DNA from: Sipunculus nudus
Taxonomy: Eukaryota > Annelida > Sipuncula > Golfingiida > Sipunculidae
Reading direction: 5' to 3'
Length of the DNA: 64,000 nt
Assembly: GCA_026874595.1 (NCBI GenBank)
Contig: CM049320.1
Location: forward strand, 46,514,714-46,578,713
The stretch's first letter is position 1. The number at the start of each line of letters is the position of its first letter. Both the position numbers and the translations under genes were made by a program. Under the pieces are notes generated by a model. The model was not told the origin of the DNA. It saw only the letters and a program-made list of their open reading frames with translations, and made no database searches. Shown here piece by piece: positions 36,082 through 48,517 of the stretch.

Positions 36082-37603
36082 TTTAATATATATGTTTTGA
36101 GCACTGCTGCTGGGCAACATCAACTGTATCCCCGGTGCTGTAGCTGTGCTGAATGTTCTGGTGTATGCAGGAGGCGGAACATGCCCCTTCCCTGCAACAA
36201 ATGAAGAAAAGCAGCAGTATCTATTCCACACAAGTTGAATCAAAATACATACCAATAATGAACATCTTTGATATTAAAATCATCATGATGATATAAGAAT
36301 ACTTATCCCTTGACTAAACTGAATAAGTTATGCTGATTTGGTTGATTTAACCGTTATTATATACAGGTAAAACAAAGAACATATTCCCCCCATGATAATA
36401 CATTAATAGGGCTTGTATGTACCTTAGTGGATGCAACAATGCCTGAATAACAATTAACCTCTAGGTATAATATAAGTTTTCATTATTTATTTTTAAACTG
36501 GGTTATTGGTAATGTTATAATAATAGGCAGAAAGTAAATACCCTTAACCTAAACTGTATCAATTGATAGCATATCAATTTTGCAGAGAGATAAACAGAAC
36601 ATTTATGAAGAATTATGAATAAAAGATGATATTATTTATATAAATTTATATTATGAGAGAGAGAAGCAACAAGCTAGCAGGAATATATTGTTTATCATTC
36701 CTATATTAATATGTCTGTTTTAATGGGTTTAATTGCTTATATTTAATGTTTAAATCCAGTAATTTACAATGTGTACTACTAGGAATAGAAATGAGCTGTT
36801 AATTTTGTCATATGTTGTTTAAATTATTAAACTGTGTATACAAGGTGGTTAATATCATCCACAAATATAACAATAAGTTTCCTGTTTCGTAAATGCCATC
36901 TTCAACACACTTCAAATTCAGGAAACCTACATAATTCTCAGCCAGATTTAACTGATATGGATTACGGGACTTATCTATCTTTCCTGACACTCGAAAGGTG
37001 CACACAGCTGTACTGCACCTGATAATTATTTTGATGCTGATGTACTTACGCAACAGGGACAGGACATATGGCCAGTGTTTACTGTGTTTAGCAGTGTTAT
37101 GAGATTTTATCTACACAGACGCCGATATGACTCATGAGATAATCAGTGTCGAGATTCACAAAAGGGCTGTGACCGTTGTGTATTACGTAATCTGATGCCA
37201 GTATGTTCTCTTGGCAAATCTGCCTACACTGGCGATTGGTATTATCTCACTCTGGCTGTATATATGACTAGGCATGTGACAGATTCTCTGAACAGAGCTA
37301 TTTACCGACTTTACAAATACATATACCTCTTTCAGTTGCCACAGCAGTAATACTGGTAATTTGTAATTTCCAAGTGAGCCGGGCATGGGTTTTATGCAAT
37401 AATGTAACAGGTTACTTCAACTATAAGTTGATTTGTTTCTTTTATTTTGGTCAATGAAAGGTTAATTGTAACCTGTTACTTTAATATTTGTACCCACATA
37501 ATATATATTAGTTGATCTAAAAGACATACATTATATACATACTAAAGAGTCTGATGTCAGATCATTATATTAGATGAGATCAACCCTGTATGATGTTTTA
37601 TTG
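36082..37603. other. Gene-free AT-rich stretch
   Basis: No supported gene was found. A perfect 12-bp inverted repeat is present at 37404-37415 and 37468-37479 (GTAACAGGTTAC / GTAACCTGTTAC). Confidence 0.6.
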
Positions 37604-39764
37604 CTTGCCGGAAATCTTCGATTTCGGCAAGCATGTTCGTCAGTTGCGTATGCCTGTTTGTCTCTTTGTTTGTTTGTCACGACTCTCCAGGCCACACTTT
37701 TGCATCAATCAACTTGAAACTTACAGGCTTGATTGACAAACCGATTTCTAGGTGCCCTATTGTTTTTGATCAACATTGCTCCAAGGTCAAGGGTCAAGGT
37801 CACGACAGGTATGGTTAACGGTTTTTGCACTATAACTTCGCCATAAATAGGCTTATCCACTTCTGCAATAGCTCATTTTTTTCGTCATCACCTGGCCTTT
37901 GTTTTGACATGTAGCTTACTTAAATTTGCCAAAAATCATGGAAATTGGAAATAACACGACCATTTTTTGTAACTTTGTCAGTTTTTAAGCTACAGACGTC
38001 TGGTTTTGGTCATTATGTACCTTATAGGCAGCTTGACATGATAAAACTGAAAGTCTCGCCAAATCTCGCACCATTTCTCGTCAAACGAGAGTCTTCGAGA
38101 TTTCATTAAATATGACCTACAGGTTGCATTTTTTTTAACAATGGCTTTCAAATTGATATATTTTGTGTTATTTATAAATATCTCGAAATCAGTTTTTCAT
38201 TTTTGGAAATAGCCACCAGGGGGCGTGGTACCTGAAACACTGTAACATATCATTTTACTGCAATATCTAAAATAATTTAAACATGGCACAATTTTTATCG
38301 TTGTATCTTAAACTAGGAACATTGGCTTATTCCTCCGCACATGTAGCTTTGTGCTGCCGTTACCATGGTTACCAAATTTGTGGGTTAAACTTGACGATCT
38401 GAAAATATGCAGTTTTTGGCTTCTATCTCGGTTAATATTTATGTTTCAAGGGTCTAATTTTTTGCATAAGGCTGCTTCCCCTTGGTTCTAAGTCATTCAA
38501 TTGCAAGTCTCGTCAAATTTCGCTCGGTTTATCGTCAAACGAGAAAAAACGAGATTTCACGGAAATGCTTATTACTCGGCGACTTTTACAGCTACACAGG
38601 TCTAGTTTTCGGCATTTCATAACGTATGACCAGCTTGACACGCCAGAAAAGAAATCAGGCCAAATCTCGCACCTTATCTCGTCAAGCGAGAAAAAAACGA
38701 GATATCATGGAAATGCTTATAACTAGGCGAATTTTACAGCTACTCAGGTCTAGTTTTTGGCATTTGGTAACATTTGGCCAACTTGACATAGTAAAACTGC
38801 GATACTTGGCGAAATCTCGTACTATATCTGGTCAAATGTGGAAAAACGAGATTTCACAGAAATGCATATAAGTCGGCGACTTTCACGGCTAGACAGGTCT
38901 AGATTTTGGCATTCATTAACATTTGGACGGCTTGACATGACAAACCTGCAAGACTGGCCAAATCTCGCACCATATCTCGTCAAACGATAAAAAAGGAGAT
39001 TTCACAGAAATGCTAATAACTCGGCGATTTTTACAGCTAGACAGATGTAGTTTTCGCCATTTCATAACATTTAGAGAGTTTGATATGACAAATCTACAAG
39101 ACTGGCCAAATCCTGCACCATATCTCGTCAAACGAGAAAACACGAGAGTACACGGAAATGCTTATAACCCGGCGACTTTTACAGCTAGACGGATCTAGTT
39201 TTCGCCATTTCGTAACGTTTGGCCGTCTTGACATAATAAAACTGCTCGTCTTGCCAAATCTCGTACTATATCTCGTCAAGCGAGAAAAAAACATGATTTC
39301 ACGTAAATGCTGATAACACGGCGACTTTTGCAGCTAGACAGGTCTAGTTTCCGGCATTTTGTAATATTTAACAAACCTGACATGACAAAACTGGAAATCT
39401 CACCAAAGCTCGCACCATTTCCCGTCAAACGAGAAAACACGAGATTTCATGCAAATGCTTATAACTCAGCGGCTTTTATAGCTAGACAGGTCTAGTTTTC
39501 GGCATTTCATATCATTTGGCCAGCTTGACATGACAAACCTGAAAACGTCTCACTGCTCCTTGTCAAACGAGATTAACGGGATTTCATGAAAAAATTTTAA
39601 ACTTGGTCCCTTTTACACTAGAAAGATATGCAGCTGTTAAAGGTCAGCCTGCATAAATAAACATATTATCCGTTTCTGCTGCCCCCACAATGTTGCTCAT
39701 TCATATGACTGTTTCTACATGCACTCTCTGTCTATCTGTCTCTATCATTTCCATTTCCGGCAAG
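37604..39764 (+). mobile_element. Element bounded by CTTGCCGGAAAT / ATTTCCGGCAAG
   Basis: Perfect 12-bp inverted termini lie at 37604-37615 and 39753-39764. The left end also forms its own hairpin (AAATC-TTC-GATTT and CTTGCCG/CGGCAAG, 37604-37631). The interior is mainly a 148-bp tandem array and has no transposase. Target duplications are not evident, so the class is open. Confidence 0.65.
38070..39600 (+). repeat. 148-bp tandem repeat with conserved TCTCGTCAAACGAGA hairpin
   Basis: The GTCAA landmark recurs at 38534, 38681, 38831, 38979, 39127, 39275, 39424 and 39562 (steps 138-150 bp). Each unit carries TCTCGT-CAA-ACGAGA or a variant, plus AGCTAGACAGGTCTAG. Confidence 0.9.
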
Positions 39765-41269
39765 CGCGTGACCTCTGGTCATCTTGTTTATTTGTTAATT
39801 GTGTGAATAACCAGGCGTGAATTTTTCTACATTATTATCCTATTTTTTTAAATACACAATCGTTTAATAACTTTAATTTAATCAGAGGTTACTGACTCTT
39901 AAATGGTCCTGCTAGGCCGGTTTATAGAGAGTTATCTTAGACCTATCAAGAGACAATAAAAATGTGTAAGGCACATGGATTCTTCAAAACCTTTTATCCC
40001 AGCACACATGCTACTTTCATGGGACTAACTTAAAACAAGGGACCTATGGGTCACGGCGCTCAGCTGTTATATATGATAAAAAAATATGATTTAGAAATGA
40101 GGCACATGCTGGTTTTATGTGGTAATAAAAATAAGCTGTATTATGAGTTGTTGTTGTTAAGCTTATGTATGATTTGGATAGTACCTTTGGAGACAGGAAA
40201 GAGGATTAATTTCATTTATTTTATTAACAAATGGAGTGCAATTGTCACACAGATTTTGACTTGGCCATATAACTTATAAGCAGAACATATAATATAAGAG
40301 TTTAACTATTTATTAAAAAAATTACAAATATTGTCCCAAATATAATTTTTATTAAAAATAATAAGAGAATAGTATGATTTTTTTAAAATAAAATATAAGT
40401 GAAATGATTATTAAAATAATATTAAAGAATATATTCATGAATGCATTCATCAATACATTTTGAAAGTATTTGCACTGGTATTCATATACTTTCATTTTTA
40501 CCTGAATTCCGAATCTTATGAAAGAAATTTTATAATGGAGTACATATTCATATTCGTGTTTAAATACAATTGCAAAGTATTCGCACCATGTCTGGTATTT
40601 ATTCAGTTTTCACTAAACAATGATGTTGAGAATCCAGAATATACAAAATTCACACATTTAAATAATTATCATAAGTACTTGGTTTTATGGCTTTTATTTA
40701 TATTTTAAAAAAATGTAATATATTCATTTTGGACTAATTTCACATCAATGTACTAACTATAGACACAGTAGGAATCCAGATAATAATATTATCAACTGCA
40801 TCTTTGTCTATCATTAATTTCTTTCATATGATCCCTAATGATTAGTAATGAATAATATAATTTACTTTTTATATCATTAAAATTGAACTGAAAAATCCCA
40901 TAGGTGACTGCATGGTGTTATTTGGAATACGTGACATTCTATCCATCGATACAAGATTCTTATATCATTGGTAACTGCAAGTTAATTTCCTGTTATCAAC
41001 TAACAAATTCCTTTTCTATTTTTCTTTAATTTGTTATTAAAAACCAATAAAAAATTATTAATTTATTGTTTATTGTTATGTTGTTGGTTAAAACTACTAG
41101 ATGAGTTGGGTTGGACACCTGGATCAACTGTGGCTGGCCATTATATAATAAGCTGCCTGGAGCCCCAGTTTATGCCTCGCCTCAAGCATGCATAATTTGC
41201 TGAAAGTTCAACAAGGTCAACATACAGGTGACTCAAGAGGTGCTACAGAGAGCCAAGGTCTGACATGGT
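39765..41269. other. Gene-free, very AT-rich stretch
   Basis: No gene or recognisable element was found. Open frames are short and of AT-driven composition. Confidence 0.6.
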
Positions 41270-42612
41270 CTCATAAAAACATTAATAAAAGCTACAGTTT
41301 TTGGCCAATTTCTTTCAGCTTTTTAAACTGAAAAGCTGAAATCTTTATGGGTGCATGATATGAAAATTATATTAACAGTGCTCACAGGAAACAAACATGC
41401 CATGGTCAAAGTTGGGCAAAATTTAAGGTACTAATTTTATATTTATACTAATAACTTATAAAATTTGAAAAATTCAGAACTAATTTTGGGTATTCATTTG
41501 AACCTTGATTAAATAATGTTACATCCCTGACAAAAAAATCTCTAGCTTCACCAATCCTCTTGTTAAGGGAGTAAATATATTTCTTGATTTTTTACAAAGT
41601 GCATTATGTTTGGGCCCATAACTTAAAACAATTACGCAATACTGACATCATTTCTGGCATGTGCATAGAGAATGTATAGAAAAAAATGTATTTTATATAT
41701 GATTAAAGTCAGATCAGTGGTTTTGATATTAGGCAGTCTTGAAGTGTAACAATGGGTTTTTATTGGAAAAATGAAGTTTTTCATTAATATCTCGAAGGTA
41801 TTAAGTCCTAGAAACCAATTTCTTGGCATGGTAGGCGATTTTTGAGACATCTAATTGCATGCCAAATTTTAGGAACTGAGAGCTGAAGCTGGGGAGCTGA
41901 GCACTTGCAAACTGCATGACACTAGCTTGATGTAAACAGTATGTTACATGGTGCTTGAAAACTTGAATAAAATCTACAGTTTTTGATCAACTGGTTTCAA
42001 ATTTTTGGTGTTTACAGACAAAATGCTAAGAAAAACATGCTGTGAAAATTTAAGGTACCAATTTTTTATTTTTGTTAATATTTTAAAAATTTAAAAGATT
42101 TTGATCTAATTTTGGGTATACAATTTAATTTTGATTAATTAAAGTTATATTACTGGAAAAAAGTTTATAGCTTTAACATATTTTGTGTTAAGTGATCAAA
42201 TATCTTTCCTGATTTTTTACACAATGCATTATGTTTGGGCCGATAACTTTTTAAATTTACATAATACAGACATAATTTCTGGCATGTACATAGGAACTAT
42301 ATAGAAGAATAATTTTGGTAAATATGAGGAAAAACAGATTAGTGGTTTTGATATTAGGCAGTCCTGAAGTGTAAAAACAGGTTTTTAATAAAAAATTGAG
42401 GTTTTTCCTTAATTTCTAAAAGGAACGAAGTCGCAAAGACCCAGTTTTCGGCTTGGTAGGAGATCTTGGGGACATCTAACATTATGCCGAATTTTGGATT
42501 CCTAGGTCTTACGGTTTCAAAACGTGCCACATCTACGGACGGACGGACAGACGGACGGACGACGGACAATGGACCACGACTATAGCTCAGATGAATTATA
42601 GTCAGCTGAGCT
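41270..42612 (-). mobile_element. Dispersed element with two ~620-bp diverged units and terminal hairpin
   Basis: AAATTTAAGGTAC near 41,427 and 42,047 opens two related units, each with TGCATTATGTTTGGGCC. The right end has a GGACGGAC-rich tract, then a hairpin TAGCTCAG / CTGAGCTA (42583-42612). Read on the minus strand, this is again a terminal hairpin followed by GTCCGTC repeats. No coding potential was seen. Confidence 0.55.
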
Positions 42613-43572
42613 AAAAACCGGACCTGCACATGTACCTAGTAAGAGATTCTTATATATCAATTTGAACTAAGTTTCATCTGGTTTTGGTATATTTGTTTCT
42701 GATTTTTTTCCCTCTTTATACGTATTCTTTTATTTCAAACACATTTTACTTCCAGATTTGTTACTACTTCTAGTGTCATAAATAATATAAACAGTTAGAG
42801 TGTAGTGCTTGCTTTTTATTTGATCATTACATTAATGTCAAAAATGCAAAAATACTAGTTTTATTTGTTCTGATATCTAATACTTTTGTTAATTTATAAA
42901 TTATGACTTTTAGCATTAAACTAACTGCTGACTGTCTTACTTTCTTTTTTTTTTTTATTTTTTTTATTTTACATAAAGCCTGTTACGAAGCCTCATAAAT
43001 CTAATAAATATATACAACAATGACACTTTTATATTGATTATATTTCATGCTATCTCTAACACTGAAATGCTGGAATGGTTGTCATATGGATTAATAGTTT
43101 CATATACTTAAAAAAACAAAAAAATGTTGTTTGTCATGCCTTTATATACAACTTAAACCAATAGCATTTTTTATCAAAATATCCCTTTAATGTAAAATGG
43201 GTTACTGCATTGTCAAAAATAGAAATTTTGGAAGCTTCACTGTGGCTTTACATACCCTTATTTATATAAAAACCATAAAATCTTAAAATTCACATAAGCT
43301 TAGACGACTGCTATATCATATACATTTAGACCCTGCTGTCTTACTCTGTACTATTAATGGATACACTCCAAGTAAAATATTCATTTGTTTAGATTTCTAC
43401 ATTTCGTGTACATCAAAATACTGAGGGCACATACCTTTGCCAAAAAGGACAATACGTTAGTTCGTTTTCTCACAATTAAGGCCTACCTCCAGGCCACTCA
43501 TTCAATGCAACAGTTACAAATGTGAGTATTTTGCCGGTCTCTCGGACGCGGCTTTGGAAAGAGATGGATCGT
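42613..43572. other. Gene-free AT-rich stretch
   Basis: A T-rich tract is present near 42,943-42,970; nothing else is recognised. Confidence 0.6.
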
Positions 43573-44288
43573 TGTCACACAGATCCCCTAAGATATAATT
43601 TTTTTGTGTATATAAAATTAATAGTCATCCATTTATTATATATGTGACTATGTACAGTGTGAGACACAGCCAGTTGATTTGGGTCCCATGTAGTTGTTTT
43701 GTACCCATTATGACCACACTGGTAACAATGATCTGTGTCCAGTGAGGTGTAACAAAAACCCCTACGTAGTCCTTGTGTCCTAGGCCTATAACAATACCCC
43801 TGAAACAAGTATAGGGCTGCCATAATGTCACTGGTTCTGCTCAGTGTGCTAAGAACTGTTCTCAAGGCTCTTTTTAACAAGAATAAGGCAGTTGGCCAGC
43901 AGCTCTGCTAGAGGAAACATGGACCTCTCTATACTTAAACTGTAAGAGGCCTGAGGGCTACACAACATGCCTGTTACTATATGCTACACTGAATCAAGAC
44001 CAAGAGCTGTGGTTTTTTGTATGGTCAACTATAGACTTTTAAATGCACGCCAAATTATTGTATGAACTGTGCCACACTCAGAATGCTGATATCATGCATT
44101 AAAAGACTGTTTCCAGTGGGTAGAGGTTTTGTGGAGACCGAGAGGTACCGGCAGTGCACGGACACCACCCAGAAGTACCGAGAATGGTGGACTTCAGACT
44201 GTGACTCCATGATACTTCTTACATGAAAGGTTAGCCATTGTACAGTTGTTCTTGGTACCCAAAAGCAGAACTGACTTTATGGTAGCTC

Positions 44289-44354
<66 letters not shown>

Positions 44355-44926
44355 CAGTACTATCATTATTATCTGCTGAAATACTGTTATACTTGATACA
44401 CAAATCCTAAGATATGTAGGAGGAGACACGTTATTCCATTTGGGACCCTATGAAATGACCATTTTTTAATACCTTGTTTTATCTCTATCGAAATACTGGC
44501 TCTGTTACCCCTATATTTTGGAGTTATCTCTTTTCTTTGAGCTGACACAGTCCTACGTTATTTTACAGAAGAAGCCTTATGGTATTGGGTATACCTCCAC
44601 TGATGGGTTGCTTCCGGGAGAAGTTTCACTGGACTCCCTTTCTGCTTCTTGTGGTAAACTGTAGTTGCCCAGATTTCCAAGGATTGGTATTATTCAACTC
44701 GTGTTTATTTTATAAAGTTTAGTGTCTGAGCTGTGCTGTACTTGCCAGCTTATTTCACAGTGAAGTGCTAATACTTGATATTTCCCTTTTTGTCATATTG
44801 CACTCATATGCACTTATATTCATTAAAGTTATTGTACATCTTTCAGTTGATGTTCATTAGTATGCGCGAACGTTTTCTTATTACTTTAAGAACCTGGGAC
44901 AAGGTGCTTTTAAGCAAACCTTGACA
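43573..44926 (+). repeat. 5' LTR
   Basis: It begins TGTCACAC and is proposed to end TTGACA at 44926, giving inverted TGTCA/TGACA ends. It matches the 3' LTR as far as 44650. The remaining 276 bp have no counterpart on the right; the end is placed by TGACA followed two bases later by TGGCGAGCG. A long TA tract lies at 44291-44353. Confidence 0.75.
44291..44353. repeat. (TA)n microsatellite in the 5' LTR
   Basis: An uninterrupted TA repeat, matched by a TA tract at about 51,804-51,846 in the 3' LTR, so it was part of the LTR before insertion. Confidence 0.92.
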
Positions 44927-44928
44927 AG

Positions 44929-44946
44929 TGGCGAGCGTGCCAGGAT
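44929..44946 (+). other. Putative primer-binding site
   Basis: TGGCGAGCGTGCC lies two bases after the proposed LTR end. TGG would pair with the CCA tail of a tRNA; the tRNA is not identified. Confidence 0.5.
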
Positions 44947-45541
44947 CCTTTTTTTGGCTGTTTTAAGCAGTAAAAGAAGGAAAAATCGTAATGTTAATGA
45001 TGTACAAGATTCGCACAATTCCATACAAATGAATTGAGGTTTGATCTTTAGTATTTTCTTGAGAATGGCCGAGTCCCTACTGTGGTCAGTGTCATGTTGT
45101 GTCAGAGATTTTTCTTGTGAGAGGAGCCAACTCATGGTCAGGTGTTGTTAACCTGTAGTTAACAGCTACGGATGGGATCAGTTTGTGATTGCTACGGCAG
45201 CAAAATGTAATCTTCTGTGTCTTATCTAGCAGGGCAATTTTGATGTTGAGACTGCGGTCTAGAAAGCACCCAATTGATTTCATTCTGTATTTTTGGCTTT
45301 GTTGCCAAATTGTGGATGCTACGGCATCATTGTGCTAAGGCATAATTAAGGTCGGTGCTTTCACTGTGTATTAGAGATATTGTTGCCACGTCGTTGATGC
45401 TACGGCATTCTTGTGCTAAGGCACAATTCTGGTTTATGTTACGGCGTCCTAGTGCTAAGGCACGTGTTTTTGTTTATACGTTTTTATAACCATATGGCTT
45501 AGTCTGTGGTCTTGTATATTGTACATTTCGCAGATAGGTAT

Positions 45542-46258
45542 ATGGAGGAGTTAAAAGAAATCTGTGCCCTAGGGGAGAAAATGGGATTTAAAGGGGAAGA
45601 TCGCAGGCAATTTGTAGATAGAGAGGTCAAGAGAATTGAAGATCAAAAGTGAAAAAGATAGGGCCAGCGAAAAAAAGGCTCGTGAACGTGAAGAGAAAGC
45701 ACGAGAACGAGAGCAAGCCCATGAACTTGAGGTATTAAAGTTGAAATCTCAGTTTCCTGTTTAAACTCCCCCAGAGAGAGGAGTTGGATCTAGTTTTATA
45801 GGTTTTTCCTCTTTAAAAATGCCGTCCTTTGATGAGGCTTATGATAGCCTTGATGCTTACTTAGAGCGATTTGAAAGATTCGCTCTTGGCCAGAAATGGC
45901 CTACGTATGATTGGGCAATTCGCCTTAGTACTTTACTGAAAGGCAAGTCACTAGAAATATATTCTAGACTTCCCTCTGACGAAGCGCTTGACTATGAAAA
46001 ACTCAAACTTGCTTTATTCAGACATTGTCATATGACCGAAGAAGGGTACCGGACTAAATTCCGCACTAGTCGTCCAGGGAAATCGGAAGCCCCATGTCTA
46101 TTTGCAGCTCGCATCAGTGGGTACCTACATAACTGGGTCAAGATGGCGTGTATAGATAGGATTTATGAGGGTTTGGTAGATCTCCACCTTCGGGGGCAGT
46201 TTATGAATTCTTGCTCCAAGGAATTGTCAGTTTCTGCGTGAAAGACAGTGTTCTAGTA
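45542..46258 (+). pseudogene. gag: gag, N-terminal and capsid-like part (broken)
   Basis: It starts MEELKEICALGEKMGFKG, a typical start for this class of Gypsy gag, continues (after a shift at about 45,650 and a stop near 45,763) with a highly charged EKKAREREEKARERE coiled-coil-like stretch, and then a 140-codon open frame from 45,819 with SFDEAYDSLDAYLERFERFA and LLKGKSLEIYSRLP. Gag forms the particle that packages element RNA. The frame changes again near 46,215 before the zinc knuckle. With three interruptions it is not functional. Confidence 0.82.
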
Positions 46259-46266
46259 TCGACTCG

Positions 46267-47244
46267 ATGACAGATGTGGCAGAAAGATTTGTCGAAGCCC
46301 ACGGTCGATACAGTTTTTCATCTCACCCTAAAGTCATTAGTTCCAAACACGGTAGTACCCAGTCGGAAGGGAACAAACAGGTTGAAGCAGGTAAGCATCA
46401 ATCTTATCCACCTTCCAAAGGCATACAGAGTAGTACACCAACCATAAAATGCTATAATTGTGGTGGTGCTGGGCATAAATCTTTCCAATGTAAATTGTCT
46501 AAGAAAGGTAAGGATATGGTCCAAGGTTTCCAAGTTATCGATCAACAAATTGTCATCCAGACTATGGTTAACCAGGCTGTGTCCAGAGCTGTGAGTAAGG
46601 CAGTCAAAGAAACTCTAACACAGGTAGGTCAGTTGGAACCAAATAGTAGTGGTCTGTCTGATAGGCGGTCAGTACCTCCCCTGGTTAACAATGTCACAGA
46701 ACCAGTAACACTTGAGCCAGAGGTATTGTATTTGGCTTTTCCTCCAGTAGTTGGCAGACCAGAATCGCACCCTTTAGGCATGCCTACATGCACAGGAGTC
46801 ATCGATAGTAACAGTGTATCAGTACTTAGGGATACTGGGTGCAGCAGTGCTGTTGTTAGAACAGAGCTTATACAACAGGACCAGATGACAGGTAATTCTC
46901 AAACTTGTATTCTGATAGACGAAACTGTGAGAGAATTTTCCATGGCAAAGATTAAGGTAGACGCCCCATATTTCACAGGTGAGATAGAGGCATTCTGTAT
47001 AGACAACCCAGTATACGATCCAATAATCGGTAATATACAGGGAGCTAGGGATCCTCATAAGCCAGATTCAGGATGGACTCCAAATGTACCAGAAAGTGGC
47101 CATGCAGTAGAGACAAGAGCCCAAGCTTCTAATAAAGATAGGCCAGTAAAACCCCTTTCGGTGCCAAGTCCCATTGCTGGTGTTAGTCGGTCAGACCTGA
47201 GCAGCAAGAGGACAAATCTCTTTCTCCGTTGTTGGATAAAGTAG
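46267..47244 (+). pseudogene. pol: gag zinc knuckle and protease
   Basis: This 325-codon open stretch holds a CCHC knuckle (C62-x2-C65-x4-H70-x4-C75, CYNCGGAGHKSFQC) for RNA binding, then a retropepsin: LRDTGCSSAVV with the catalytic DTG at 189-191 and YDPIIGNIQGARDP, the ILG-like flap region, at its end. A TRAQA-containing linker follows. The frame is lost near 47,230, just before the integrase. Upstream gag reads in another frame. The protease itself appears complete. Confidence 0.85.
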
Positions 47245-48499
47245 GCAAACCTGGGGTTAAATTTAAATATGGCATCAAAAAGGGAGTTCTTGTGCGTCTG
47301 AAGGAGGACAAGTACATATCTGGTAGTATCACTCTCACGTAGTAGTCCCCATCCCACTACGTACTGATATTTTGAAACTTGCCCATGAAGGGATCATGTC
47401 TGGCCATCAGGGAATCTTTCGTATCTTTGAGAGAGTTATCTCTAACTTCTTTTTGCCAGGTCTGCACGAGGACGTCGCTAAATTCTGCAAATCATGCGAA
47501 ATCTGCCATACAAAAAGGGAAGGTAGGAAAGGTCCCTTTAGGTAGAATGCCTCTAATGAGCCATCCATTTCAACGTATTTCTATGGATTTGGTGGGGCCT
47601 GTCTTTCCTGCATCCGATCGGGGTAAGAGGTTCATCCTAACAGTGACGGATTATGCAGCTCGCTATCCCGAGGCGATTGCATTGAGTAACATAGAGATCG
47701 AAACAGTCGCTGAAGCTCTCCTTGATGTTTATAGCAGACTTGGTATCCCCAATGAGGTATTGACTGACATAGGCAGTCAATTTACCTCCTCTGTCATGCG
47801 AGAGGTCAGCAGACTTTTATGTATCAAACAGCTGACCACTAGCCCCTATAACCCACGATGCAATGGCATGGTAGAAAAGTTCAATGACACCTTAAAAAGG
47901 ATGCTGAAAAAGATATGTGCAGAACGCCCTAGAGACTGGGACCGTTATCTGGCCCCTGTTCTGTTTGCTTACCGCGAGTCTCCACATGACTCTCTGGGTT
48001 GTTTATCTCCTTTTGAACTTTTGTATGGGAGAAACGTCAGGGGTCTTTTAAAGGTTTTGAAAGAGATGATGACAAATGACGAGGACGATTCTGAGGTCAA
48101 AACCACGTACCAGTTCGTTGTTGATCTAAAAGAGAGATTAAAGGATAATGTGCTCTTGCTAGAGAGGCACTGCGTAAGACATCTGTAAGGTACAAACAGT
48201 TCTATGACAGGAAAACAACAACTAGGCATCTGCAGGTAGGTGATAAAGAACTAGTGTTGATACCTACAGATCGCAACAAATTACTCCTGCAGTGGAAAGG
48301 CCCTTTTGAGGTTACATGTAGGTTCAATGATTGTGACTATCTGATTGACATGCAGGGAAAATCTAAGGTTTTCCATATAAACATGCTAAAGAAATATATA
48401 ACAAGGGCAGAATCTGACAAAGTCGCAGGTTGCATATTTGATATGTCTAGTATTACAGGGGATGAAGGCAAGTCTCTTGATATCCATAATCATCACTAG
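47232..48499 (+). pseudogene. pol: Integrase, located upstream of RT
   Basis: A zinc-binding HHCC domain (LAHEGIMSGHQG ... FCKSCEICH, ~47,370-47,510) is followed after a frameshift near 47,525 by the catalytic core in the 47,379-48,188 frame: D70 (ISMDLVGP), D130 (VLTDIGSQF) and E166 (GMVEKFND), exactly 35 residues between the last two, i.e. DD35E. A third frame (48,254-48,499) carries the GPY/F-type C-terminal module (LLLQWKGPFEV ... FHINMLKKY). Integrase would insert the cDNA. Two frameshifts inactivate this copy, but the triad is intact. Confidence 0.9.
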
Positions 48500-48517
48500 G
48501 ATACTGAGCAGTTAGAT

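Noticed and set aside
43575-43880. Minus-strand 101-codon frame, repeated at 50,257
   Set aside because: It lies within the LTR on the antisense strand, differs in length between the two LTRs, and has no domain.
44194-44403. Minus-strand frame made of Tyr-Ile repeats
   Set aside because: It is the (TA)n microsatellite in the LTR.
47969-48229. Minus-strand open frame over the integrase
   Set aside because: It is an antisense shadow of the integrase coding sequence.
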